Origin: UBA1433 sp964581565
Lineage (GTDB): Bacteria > Bacillota > Clostridia > Eubacteriales > UBA1433
Assembly (NCBI GenBank): GCA_964581565.1
Contig: CAZOOZ010000009.1
Span: forward strand, 1 to 64,000
Direction of reading: 5' to 3'
Length of the DNA: 64,000 nt
In this document: positions 7,260 through 15,323 of the stretch, one piece after another
Numbering within the stretch: the stretch's first letter is position 1
Layout: every line of letters starts with the position of its first letter
Program-made: the position numbers and the translations under genes
Notes under the pieces: model-generated
Databases searched by the model: none
Seen by the model: only the letters and a program-made list of their open reading frames with translations
Told to the model about the DNA's origin: nothing

Positions 7260-8194
7260 AAGTAGCAATATTAGGTTCGGGGGCTATAGGCTCGTTCGTA
7301 GGAAGTGCTCTTTTAAAGGGAGGTGCGGATGTTTGGTTTGTTGATAAGTATCAAGAGCATGTTGATGCAATTAATAAAAATGGATTAATTGTGGAAATAA
7401 AAGGCAAGAAAGAAGTGCTGAAAGCTAAAGCATCCAGCAGTGGTGGAGAAGTCGGCATTTGCGATATAGTGATTATATTAGTGAAAGGACAACAGACTAG
7501 AGACTCTGTAAAAGAATACAGTGAATTATTTGATGGCAATACATTTGTAATCACACTGCAAAATGGTGTCGGGAATGCAGACATTTTATTTGAGATGTTT
7601 GATAAAGATAAGGTGGGCTATGGAGTTATGCATATTGCAAGCAGAATGATAGCGCCAGGACATGTCAGTGGCATGCTTACAGATCATTATGATATTTTAT
7701 TTAGAGGATCAAGCCAGAATGTAAAACCAGAAATATTGGAAGAACTTGAAAAAATATTTAACAAGGGTGGAATGAGGGCATTTTACTCCAATGATGCTGA
7801 TAAATTTATATGGAAAAAAATGGTTGTCAATTGCGCGGTAAACATCCCATGCGGACTTGTACGTGTAACAATGGGGCAGCTTTTTGATGCAAGCGGTGGA
7901 GAAGAACTTCAAAAAAATATAGTAAAAGAGCTTATAGAAGTAGCCAAAGCATTAGGCGTGGATTTGTCGTTTGAAGAAGGGTGGCGCTATTATACAATCG
8001 AGAATCTGCCGGCAATACGCGAACACTATCCTTCCGCCACGCAAGATATCATGAAAAAGAGAACTACAGAAATTGATTTTTTAAACGGTGCAGTCAGCCG
8101 CCTCGGGAAAAAATTAGGAGTATCCACGCCGGTGAATGATACAATCACATTATTACAGCATGCTTTGGAGGATACATACGACGTCCAGTTTTAA
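7256..8194 (+). CDS. 2-dehydropantoate 2-reductase-like protein (PanE/ApbA family)
   Basis: A 312-residue NADPH-dependent reductase. The Rossmann motif GSGAIGSFVG opens the protein; LQNGVGN lies near 100, the catalytic-lysine helix FIWKKMVVNCAVN near 185, and TEIDFLNGAV (family signature) in the C-terminal helical domain. PanE reduces ketopantoate to pantoate, made in turn from 2-oxoisovalerate, a VOR substrate. The ATGA overlap with the gamma gene ties it to that operon. It may be true PanE or a paralogue that reduces another branched 2-oxoacid; panB/panC are not in the window. Confidence 0.85.
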   Translation: MKVAILGSGAIGSFVGSALLKGGADVWFVDKYQEHVDAINKNGLIVEIKGKKEVLKAKASSSGGEVGICDIVIILVKGQQTRDSVKEYSELFDGNTFVITLQNGVGNADILFEMFDKDKVGYGVMHIASRMIAPGHVSGMLTDHYDILFRGSSQNVKPEILEELEKIFNKGGMRAFYSNDADKFIWKKMVVNCAVNIPCGLVRVTMGQLFDASGGEELQKNIVKELIEVAKALGVDLSFEEGWRYYTIENLPAIREHYPSATQDIMKKRTTEIDFLNGAVSRLGKKLGVSTPVNDTITLLQHALEDTYDVQF

Positions 8195-8365
8195 ACAAGG
8201 CGTAGCAAATTAATTGCTTTGTAAGGCTATGAAAAACATGACTGCAAATTATTTTTAATGTGCACAAGAGTTCTACAAATATTGATTTTTTAGCATACAT
8301 CATGTACAATGAAAATGGTTTAGTAGGCAATATGAAAGGCAGCATAGTCTGAGTGGATTTCTGTT

Positions 8366-9301
8366 TTGTATAAAAAAATAGAGCATATTTTTATAGTGAA
8401 TTCAAATGCTTTAAATAAAACAAGTCAAAAAAAACTGGAAAAAAGTATTTTATTGGCTTGCAGCGGAGAAAATATACAAAAAGAAATTTATTATTCAAAA
8501 CAAAAAGAAGATGTTGATCTTTACATAAAAAAAGCTATACAAAAAAATGTCTGTGTTCGTTTTTATGCATGCGGCGGTGATGGAACATTAAATGAAGTAG
8601 CCAACGCAGCAAAAGGGTATAGAAATGCAGAAATTGCAGCTGTTCCTTTTGGTACGGGAAATGATTTCATAAAAAGTTTCACTTATTACAAATATTTTCT
8701 AGATATAGAGAGACAAATTAAAGGAAAAAGTATACTGATTGATACGATTAGCTTTGATAACAGACTTGCAGTGAATATGATCAATATTGGTTTTGATAGT
8801 GCTGTAGTTAAAAAAACAGAACAAACAAAAAAAATTCCGTTGGTAACGGGATCAATGGCATATCTTATCGGCGTTGCGGCCGTATTAAAAGATATGCCAT
8901 TATTTGATATCGAAATGATTATTGATGGCAAAGAAAAAATAAACGGGCAGTTTTTGCTTTCGGCTATTGCAAATGGATCCTATTGCGGCGGTGGGTTTAA
9001 TGCGCTGTCTAAAGCAATTATCAATGACGGCTATATCGATATGATCATGGTGAAGCCTCTTAGGAGAACACAGTTTTTGGCAATAGTGAGCAAATACAAA
9101 AAAGGTATGCTTTTAGATACTGCGCTTGCCGATAAAATATTGTATTTCAGAAGATGTAAGTCGGTGAAATTTATTCCTGCAGATGCCTGGGATATATGCA
9201 TTGACGGAGAGATGTATTTAACAAAAGGTACAGAGTTTACAATACAGCAACAAAGCCTTGCGTTTTCGGTGCCTTTAGGATGCGAGATGAAAAATAAATA
9301 A
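8366..9301 (+). CDS. Diacylglycerol kinase-family lipid kinase (DgkB/YegS-like)
   Basis: A lipid kinase of 311 residues with the DAGK catalytic signature GGDGTLNEVANA at about 70-81, followed by VPFGTGNDFIKSF (nucleotide and substrate loop) and a C-terminal beta-sandwich with DICIDGEMY. Members phosphorylate diacylglycerol or related lipids at the membrane surface; the exact substrate cannot be read. It starts at TTG with GAGTGG at 8351-8356. A 171-base gap separates it from the oxidoreductase operon. Confidence 0.87.
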   Translation: MYKKIEHIFIVNSNALNKTSQKKLEKSILLACSGENIQKEIYYSKQKEDVDLYIKKAIQKNVCVRFYACGGDGTLNEVANAAKGYRNAEIAAVPFGTGNDFIKSFTYYKYFLDIERQIKGKSILIDTISFDNRLAVNMINIGFDSAVVKKTEQTKKIPLVTGSMAYLIGVAAVLKDMPLFDIEMIIDGKEKINGQFLLSAIANGSYCGGGFNALSKAIINDGYIDMIMVKPLRRTQFLAIVSKYKKGMLLDTALADKILYFRRCKSVKFIPADAWDICIDGEMYLTKGTEFTIQQQSLAFSVPLGCEMKNK

Positions 9302-9315
9302 TTTTCTGTTGAGTA

Positions 9316-9344
9316 TTTACAGTTTATTATGTCAAGTTTATAAT
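9316..9344 (+). promoter_or_regulatory. Sigma-A promoter of xpt
   Basis: TTTACA (9316-9321), a 17-bp spacer and consensus TATAAT (9339-9344) give a start site near 9351, leaving a leader of only about 39 nt before xpt. That is too short for the purine riboswitch that often controls this gene. Confidence 0.75.
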
Positions 9345-9389
9345 AATACTATTAATTTTATTAAAATGCATCGTTTAGGTTAATTGGAT

Positions 9390-9962
9390 ATGGAATTATT
9401 AAAAAACAGGATACGTCAAGACGGAACGAAAATAGGAACAGAGATTGTAAAAGTAGATTCGTTTTTGAATCATCAAATAGATATAAAGTTGATTAATGAG
9501 ATAGGCAAAGAATTTGCCGGAAGATTTAAAAATGATGATATAACAAAGATTTTGACAATAGAGGCTTCGGGCATAGCAATAGCATGTATTACCTCAATGT
9601 ATTTTAATAATATTCCGGTAATATTTGCGAAAAAAACATTTGCCAGCAATATGGAGGGAGATTTTTATTGTGCAAAGGTAAGATCTTTTACAAAAGGCAC
9701 TATATCCACTATCAGAGTTGCTAAAAATTTTATTCATCCAAATGATAATGTTTTGATTTTAGATGATTTTTTGGCACACGGAGAAGCAGCAACAGGGCTT
9801 GCAGAAATAGTAAGGCAAGCAAAGGCAAATGTGGTAGGTGTTGCTATTGTAATTGAAAAACAATTTCAGGGAGGCGGGAAAAAACTGAGAGACCAGGGAT
9901 TAAGACTGGAATCTTTGGCAGTAATAAGAGAAATAAAAGACGGACAGATTTTGTTTGAATAA
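9390..9962 (+). CDS. xpt: Xanthine phosphoribosyltransferase
   Basis: The 190-residue product converts xanthine (and weakly guanine) plus PRPP to the nucleotide in purine salvage. ILTIEASGIAIA, the KTFAS loop and the PRPP-binding motif VLILDDFLAHGEAATGL (about 124-140) match Xpt from Bacillus along its length, as does the start MELLKNRI. ATG at 9390 is preferred over an upstream TTG at 9384. It lies just before a nucleoside ABC importer, which suggests a purine uptake and salvage unit, though xpt has its own promoter. Confidence 0.92.
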   Translation: MELLKNRIRQDGTKIGTEIVKVDSFLNHQIDIKLINEIGKEFAGRFKNDDITKILTIEASGIAIACITSMYFNNIPVIFAKKTFASNMEGDFYCAKVRSFTKGTISTIRVAKNFIHPNDNVLILDDFLAHGEAATGLAEIVRQAKANVVGVAIVIEKQFQGGGKKLRDQGLRLESLAVIREIKDGQILFE

Positions 9963-10002
9963 CAGTTGGATAAAGTTGTATAAAAAAATATTTTGCTTTT
10001 AA

Positions 10003-10024
10003 AATAATAATATAAATTATTATT
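10003..10024. promoter_or_regulatory. Perfect inverted repeat upstream of the nucleoside ABC importer
   Basis: AATAATAAT and ATTATTATT are separated by four bases, in the 95-base gap before the BMP lipoprotein gene. It could be an operator or only AT-rich chance symmetry. No good -35/-10 pair stands out next to it. Confidence 0.35.
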
Positions 10025-10057
10025 TAAATAATTAACAAAAAATAAGAGGAGAATACA

Positions 10058-11161
10058 ATGAAAAAAACAAAGAAATTATTGTCTGTTTTACTTGTGATTG
10101 CTTTTGTTATGGCAGCGGTGCTCACCGGTTGCGGTTCAAGCAGTTCAAACACAGACGAAGTGACAACAATTGGTTTCATTTATATTGGTAGTACAACCGA
10201 TGGCGGGTATACGCAAGCACAACATAATGGAACATTAGCGGTTGAAGAAGCATTTGGAGACAGCATCAAAACAATCATTGCGGAAAATGTGGCAGAAGAC
10301 AAGCAAACAGTAAAAAATACTGCAGTGAATATGATCGATCAGGGAGCAAGCATTATAATCGGCACAAGCTTCGGATTCATGGATGCTTTAGATGAATTAG
10401 CAACAGAATATCCGGATGTCACATTCCTTCATTTCTCAGGATATAAAATGAATGATACCAACTTTGGTAATTATTTCGGTGCTATGGAAGAACCAAGATA
10501 TCTTTCAGGTATCATAGCCGGAATGATGACAAAAACAAATAAGCTGGGTTATGTTGCGGCATATCCTTATACCGAAGTGAAAATCGGTATCAATGCATTT
10601 GCTTTAGGCGCTCAGTCAGTCAATCCTGACGTTGAGGTAAAAGTTGTTTATATCAACAGCTGGAGCGATCCGGTAAATGAAAAAGCGGCCGCCGAATCAT
10701 TGCTGGCATCAGGCTGTGATATCATTGCTCAACACTGTGACTCAGCAGGCCCTCAGCTTGCGGCTGAAGAAGCAGGTAAATATGCTGTAGGATACAACTT
10801 AGATAATTCCGCAGTGGCACCGGGCTCTTTCTTAACAGCGCCGATCTGGCATCATGATGTGTATTTAGTACCGACTATTCAAAAAATAATCGACGGCACA
10901 TACACGCCCGAAAGTTATTACGGCACAATGGCAGACGGATATGTGGGGCTTGCTCCGCTTACCGATTTGGTACCGGATGACGTTAAAGCAAAAGTAGAAG
11001 AAGTACAAACTAAAATAGTAGCCGGAGAGTTCCCGATTTTTGTAGGACCAATCAAAGACAATGCAGGCAATGTTGTTGTCCAAGAGGGCGAAACACTTGA
11101 CAGAGCTGCTATTTGGCAAATGGAATATTTAGTAGAAGGCGTAACGGCAACAGATCAATAA
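10058..11161 (+). CDS. BMP-family (PnrA/NupN-like) nucleoside-binding lipoprotein
   Basis: A 367-residue substrate-binding protein with a lipoprotein signal peptide: basic MKKTKK, a hydrophobic core and lipobox LTGC with Cys25 as the lipidated residue. The mature part follows the BMP/PnrA pattern (GFIYIGSTTDGGYTQ, QGASIIIGTSFGFMDA, YFGAMEEPRYLSGIIAG, DIIAQHCDSAGP). PnrA and NupN proteins capture purine nucleosides outside the membrane for the ABC importer encoded next. GAGGAG at 10045-10050 is the ribosome binding site. Confidence 0.9.
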   Translation: MKKTKKLLSVLLVIAFVMAAVLTGCGSSSSNTDEVTTIGFIYIGSTTDGGYTQAQHNGTLAVEEAFGDSIKTIIAENVAEDKQTVKNTAVNMIDQGASIIIGTSFGFMDALDELATEYPDVTFLHFSGYKMNDTNFGNYFGAMEEPRYLSGIIAGMMTKTNKLGYVAAYPYTEVKIGINAFALGAQSVNPDVEVKVVYINSWSDPVNEKAAAESLLASGCDIIAQHCDSAGPQLAAEEAGKYAVGYNLDNSAVAPGSFLTAPIWHHDVYLVPTIQKIIDGTYTPESYYGTMADGYVGLAPLTDLVPDDVKAKVEEVQTKIVAGEFPIFVGPIKDNAGNVVVQEGETLDRAAIWQMEYLVEGVTATDQ

Positions 11162-12690
11162 TGAATATGAACGAACCTGTAAAAGCAATAGAAATGAGAG
11201 ACATTTGTAAGGCTTTTGGGTCCGTCAAGGCGAATGATAATATCAATTTGACCATATATGAAGGCGAAATACATGCACTGCTTGGAGAAAACGGTGCAGG
11301 GAAAAGCACTTTAATGAACATGCTGTCGGGAATATATACTCCCGACAGCGGTTTCATTTCAATATATGATCAAAATATTTATTTTTCATCACCAAAAGAT
11401 TCTATTGCAAAAGGAATAGGAATGATACATCAGCATTTTAAATTAGTTGATGTACTTACGGCAAAAGAAAATATTTTGCTTGGTGGTAAAGGCGGGTTCT
11501 TTTCAAAGAGTAAGCGGTTAACCAAAGAAATCCAGCGATTATCTGATAAATTTGGTCTGGACGTTAATCCGGATAAAAAAGTTTATGAAATGTCTGTCGG
11601 AGAAAAACAGTCTTTAGAGATTATAAAAGTATTATATCGGGGAGCAAAAATCCTTATTATGGATGAGCCGACTGCGGTGCTTACTCCTCAAGAAATTAAG
11701 CGGCTTTTTGAAATCATGCGTACCATGAAGCAGCAAGGTTGTGCTGTGGTTATTATTACGCACAAATTAAACGAGGTTATGGAAATAAGCGATAGAATTA
11801 CAGTGCTTCGAAAAGGCCAGTCTATCGGAACGGTCAATACACCGCAAGTGGAAATTCAAACTCTTGTGGAAATGATGGTAGGCGCTAAAGTTGACTTGGC
11901 AATTACAAAGAAAAAAGTAGAAAATCAGAAATGCCTTTTGAAAGTGGATGCTTTGTATGTCGCCAATAAAGATAAGAAAAATGTTTTAAGCGACATCTCT
12001 TTTTCATTACACAGCGGAGAAATCTTGGGCGTTGCGGGGGTAGCGGGCAGCGGACAAAAAGAATTATGTGAAACAATAGCAGGGCTTTCTTGCGCTCAAA
12101 AAGGCAGGATCTTTTTTGAAGGAGAGAACATATTAGGGAAAACACCTAAAGAAATTATCAAACTGGGAATCAGGATGGGATTTATCCCGGAAGACAGGCT
12201 TGGTATGGGGCTAGTGGGAAGTATGGATATTGTTGACAATATCATTTTAAAAGAATATCAAAATGAGCCGGGCATATTTATAAAAAGATCAAAATATACA
12301 CAAAAAGCAGAGAAAATTGTAGAGGATTTAGATATTCAAACCCCTTCAATTTATTATCCGGTAAAAAAATTATCAGGCGGTAATATTCAAAAAGTATTAT
12401 TAGGCAGAGAGCTTGATGCGGATCCTAAAGTACTTATTACGGCATATCCGGTAAGGGGACTGGATATCGGAGCATCTCTTAAAATATATGAATTGTTAAA
12501 TAAACAAAAACAAAATGGTGTCGGTATATTATTCATCGGCGAAGATTTAGATGTTTTAATGGATTTATGCGACCGTATTATGGTTTTTTGTGGTGGTGAA
12601 TTGAAGGGCATTGTCGATTCCGGCACTGTTACAAAAGAAGAAATTGGGTTAATGATGGCCGGCGGGGCCGAACATAAGGGAGGCAGATAA
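11161..12690 (+). CDS. Nucleoside ABC importer, tandem ATPase subunit (NupO-like)
   Basis: This 509-residue protein has two fused nucleotide-binding domains. Domain 1 has Walker A GENGAGKST, signature YEMSVGEKQ and Walker B ILIMDEPTA. Domain 2 has a divergent Walker A (GVAGSGQKEL), signature KLSGGNIQK and a degenerate Walker B (VLITAYPVRGLD lacking the catalytic glutamate), as is usual in the RbsA/NupO class. The start overlaps the BMP stop codon (TAATG), implying translational coupling; a second ATG lies two codons downstream. It energizes the two permeases that follow. Confidence 0.91.
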   Translation: MNMNEPVKAIEMRDICKAFGSVKANDNINLTIYEGEIHALLGENGAGKSTLMNMLSGIYTPDSGFISIYDQNIYFSSPKDSIAKGIGMIHQHFKLVDVLTAKENILLGGKGGFFSKSKRLTKEIQRLSDKFGLDVNPDKKVYEMSVGEKQSLEIIKVLYRGAKILIMDEPTAVLTPQEIKRLFEIMRTMKQQGCAVVIITHKLNEVMEISDRITVLRKGQSIGTVNTPQVEIQTLVEMMVGAKVDLAITKKKVENQKCLLKVDALYVANKDKKNVLSDISFSLHSGEILGVAGVAGSGQKELCETIAGLSCAQKGRIFFEGENILGKTPKEIIKLGIRMGFIPEDRLGMGLVGSMDIVDNIILKEYQNEPGIFIKRSKYTQKAEKIVEDLDIQTPSIYYPVKKLSGGNIQKVLLGRELDADPKVLITAYPVRGLDIGASLKIYELLNKQKQNGVGILFIGEDLDVLMDLCDRIMVFCGGELKGIVDSGTVTKEEIGLMMAGGAEHKGGR

Positions 12691-13760
12691 TGAGAAAGCT
12701 AATTAATATCAATAAAAGAGAAGATCTGCCTTCAAATAAAGCAGTCTTTATCAGAATATTGGCTGTGATATTATCTGTTTTTTTCGCGGGAATTGTTATT
12801 TTAATTTTAGGATTTAATCCGATAATTACTTTTATGGAAATGATTAAAGGAGCACTGGGGAGTATGCTGCGGCTTCAGCAAACAGCGCTTAAAGCAATTC
12901 CGCTTGTTATTACTTCCCTCGGCATTATCGTTGCTTTTAAAATGAAATTCTGGAATATAGGCGGTGAGGGGCAAATTATGATGGGGGCTATGGCAGCGGC
13001 GGCTGTTGCGCTCTATTTACCGGATATGCCCAAGATGCTCATGCTTTTGTGTATGGCTTTTGCGGCTATGTTGGCCGGTGGGTTTTGGGCATTTATTCCA
13101 GCTTTTTTTAAGGCTAAAATGGGGACGAATGAGACAATCTTTACTTTAATGCTCAACTATATAGCGATTAAATTCGTGACTTATCTGCAATACGGACCTT
13201 GGAAAGATCCTGCGTCTCAAGGATTTCCAAAAGTTGCCGATTTTCCTCAAAGTGCAGTTTTACCTGAATTTTTAGGGCTACATATTGGCTGGATTATAGC
13301 CCTTGTGCTTGTTATTATTGTTTATATTTTTATGAATCATACAAAAAAAGGATATGAAATTGAAGTGGTTGGGGAAAGCGTTGACACCGCTCGCTATGCG
13401 GGAATCAATGTAAAATCGGTTATTATATATGCGATGCTTATCTCCGGGGGACTCTGTGGCTTGACTGGAATGATTCAGGCATCGGCGATCGAAAAAACAC
13501 TGACCTCATCCGTCTCAGCCGGATTTGGATTTACCGCTATTATCACGGCTTGGCTCAGCAGGCTCAATGCCATTGCCGCTTTGTTCGTATGTATTGCTTT
13601 TGCTATTTTGTTGCAGGGCGGTGCATATATTCAAATTTCTTTGCAAATTCCTGCGGCGGTTGCAGATATGATTCAAGGTATTTTGTTATTTTTTGTACTC
13701 AGCAGTGAATTCTTTATACAATATAAGGTTAGTTTCAGAAAAACGAAGGAGGTGGCATGA
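12690..13760 (+). CDS. Nucleoside ABC importer, permease subunit 1 (NupP-like)
   Basis: A multi-spanning permease of 356 residues in the BPD_transp_2 family. FWNIGGEGQIMMGAMAAA near residue 90 and GESVDTARYAGINVKS near 225 are the conserved cytoplasmic and coupling-helix segments. It overlaps the ATPase stop by one base and the next permease by four, so the four importer genes form one translational unit. Confidence 0.9.
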   Translation: MRKLININKREDLPSNKAVFIRILAVILSVFFAGIVILILGFNPIITFMEMIKGALGSMLRLQQTALKAIPLVITSLGIIVAFKMKFWNIGGEGQIMMGAMAAAAVALYLPDMPKMLMLLCMAFAAMLAGGFWAFIPAFFKAKMGTNETIFTLMLNYIAIKFVTYLQYGPWKDPASQGFPKVADFPQSAVLPEFLGLHIGWIIALVLVIIVYIFMNHTKKGYEIEVVGESVDTARYAGINVKSVIIYAMLISGGLCGLTGMIQASAIEKTLTSSVSAGFGFTAIITAWLSRLNAIAALFVCIAFAILLQGGAYIQISLQIPAAVADMIQGILLFFVLSSEFFIQYKVSFRKTKEVA

Positions 13761-14686
13761 TGGAGGCATTTTTAGCTGCAGCACTCATAGCGGGAACTCC
13801 GCTGTTATTTGCCACTGTCGGAGAATTGATTACCGAGAAGTCAGGAAACTTAAATCTTGGGGTCGAAGGCTTGATGATGATGGGAGCCGTCATAGGGTTT
13901 ATTGTCGGTTATAAAACAGGCAGCCCGATGCTGGCGCTTTTAGGCTCGGTCATAGCGGGAGGATTAGGCTCGGCTATCTTTGCTTTTTTGACTGTATCTC
14001 TGCGGGTCAATCAGGTCGTTACGGGGCTAACACTTACAATCTTCGGTCAAGGGTTATCGGCTTTTTTAGGCACCAGTGTAATGGGAGCCGTGCTTCCTCA
14101 TACAATCAAAAATTTCTTTAAAACCATATCCATACCCGGGCTGTCTAAAATACCTATTATTGGGACAATCTTTTTTCAGCAGGATATTTTGGTTTATTTC
14201 GGATATGTTGTTGTCGTGCTTGTCTCGATTTATTTATTCAAAACAAGAAAAGGATTAAATCTACGAGCAGTAGGTGAAAATGCAGCTGCTGCGGATGCTT
14301 CCGGAATCAATGTTAATTTATATAAATATGTTCACATTATTTTGGGCGGCGCTTTGTGCGGACTAGGCGGAGCCTATTTATCGCTTGTTATTATTCCTGT
14401 ATGGCAGGAAAATGTAGTTGCGGGCAGAGGCTGGATTGCGGTAGCGTTGGTTATTTTCGCTTCTTGGAATCCTATTAAAGCATTGATAGGTTCGTATCTT
14501 TTCGGTGGACTTAATATTTTAGGATTCAGATTGCAAAGCGTCGGAATACATTTTTCGCAATACATCATCGATATGCTCCCATATGCGGCAACAATTATTA
14601 TCGTAATCATTAGTACAAGGAAAAACAAAAAAGAAGATATGCCGCCAGCAGATTTAAGCATACCTTATTTTCGAGAGGAACGCTGA
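13757..14686 (+). CDS. Nucleoside ABC importer, permease subunit 2 (NupQ-like)
   Basis: The 309-residue second permease pairs with the preceding one. It carries ITEKSGNLNLGVEGLMMMGA at the N-terminus (the partner family's signature) and LRAVGENAAAADASGINV as coupling helix, with about eight membrane segments. It ends the importer operon, and a symmetric terminator follows. Confidence 0.9.
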   Translation: MMEAFLAAALIAGTPLLFATVGELITEKSGNLNLGVEGLMMMGAVIGFIVGYKTGSPMLALLGSVIAGGLGSAIFAFLTVSLRVNQVVTGLTLTIFGQGLSAFLGTSVMGAVLPHTIKNFFKTISIPGLSKIPIIGTIFFQQDILVYFGYVVVVLVSIYLFKTRKGLNLRAVGENAAAADASGINVNLYKYVHIILGGALCGLGGAYLSLVIIPVWQENVVAGRGWIAVALVIFASWNPIKALIGSYLFGGLNILGFRLQSVGIHFSQYIIDMLPYAATIIIVIISTRKNKKEDMPPADLSIPYFREER

Positions 14687-14700
14687 CGAAATATAAATAA

Positions 14701-14728
14701 AAAAAACGTGCAGATGCACGTTTTTTTT
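14701..14728. terminator. Bidirectional terminator between nupQ-like and engB genes
   Basis: AAAAAACGTGCA / TGCACGTTTTTT with a 2-nt centre works on both strands. It lies between convergent genes; the engB stop codon overlaps its right edge. Confidence 0.85.
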
Positions 14729-15317
14729 ATTCGTCTTTTACATTTAAAGTTTCCTGTATAAGAAATAGTATCTCATCTCTTCCTAAATTATTTTGAGATG
14801 AATAAATGATTGGTTCATGCAGTAAATCAGGAAAGATTTGCTTAGCCCTCTTTAAACTTTTTACTTTTTCATTATTGCTGATTTTATCGGCCTTTGTTAA
14901 AACAATATATGGTTTATATCCATGATATACCAGCCAGTCATACATCAAGCAGTCATTTTGTGTTGGAGCATGCCTGATATCAGTAAGCAGCAGCAATGCT
15001 TTCGGATTAAAATTCAGCAAATAGTATTCTATAAGGCTGCCGAATTGAGCTTTTTTTGTTTTGCTTGTTTTTGCATACCCATATCCCGGCATATCAACGA
15101 TATAAAATCGTTCATTGATCAGATAGTAATTAGCCGTCTGTGTTTTGCCTGGTGAGGAAGAAGCGTATGCAAGCTTTTTCATGTTTACTAATGAATTAAT
15201 GAAAGATGATTTGCCGACATTAGAACGGCCGAGAAGAACAATCTGATCTTTTTCATCTTTTATAAATTGGTTTTGTAAAACGGCGCTTTTTATATAAACA
15301 GCTTTTTTTATCTTCAT
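14727..15317 (-). CDS. engB: Ribosome biogenesis GTPase EngB/YsxC
   Basis: A 196-residue TRAFAC GTPase needed for late 50S subunit assembly. G1 is GRSNVGKSS, G3 is DMPGYG, G4 is TKADK and G5 includes IYSS. Length and N-terminal extension match YsxC/YihA. It starts six bases after the lon stop codon, so engB and lon form a minus-strand operon, as in Bacillus. Confidence 0.94.
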   Translation of the reverse strand: MKIKKAVYIKSAVLQNQFIKDEKDQIVLLGRSNVGKSSFINSLVNMKKLAYASSSPGKTQTANYYLINERFYIVDMPGYGYAKTSKTKKAQFGSLIEYYLLNFNPKALLLLTDIRHAPTQNDCLMYDWLVYHGYKPYIVLTKADKISNNEKVKSLKRAKQIFPDLLHEPIIYSSQNNLGRDEILFLIQETLNVKDE

Positions 15318-15323
15318 AAATAT

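Noticed and set aside
9302..9389. Purine riboswitch expected before xpt
   Set aside because: The promoter at 9316-9344 leaves only about 39 nt of leader, and no aptamer core motifs are visible.
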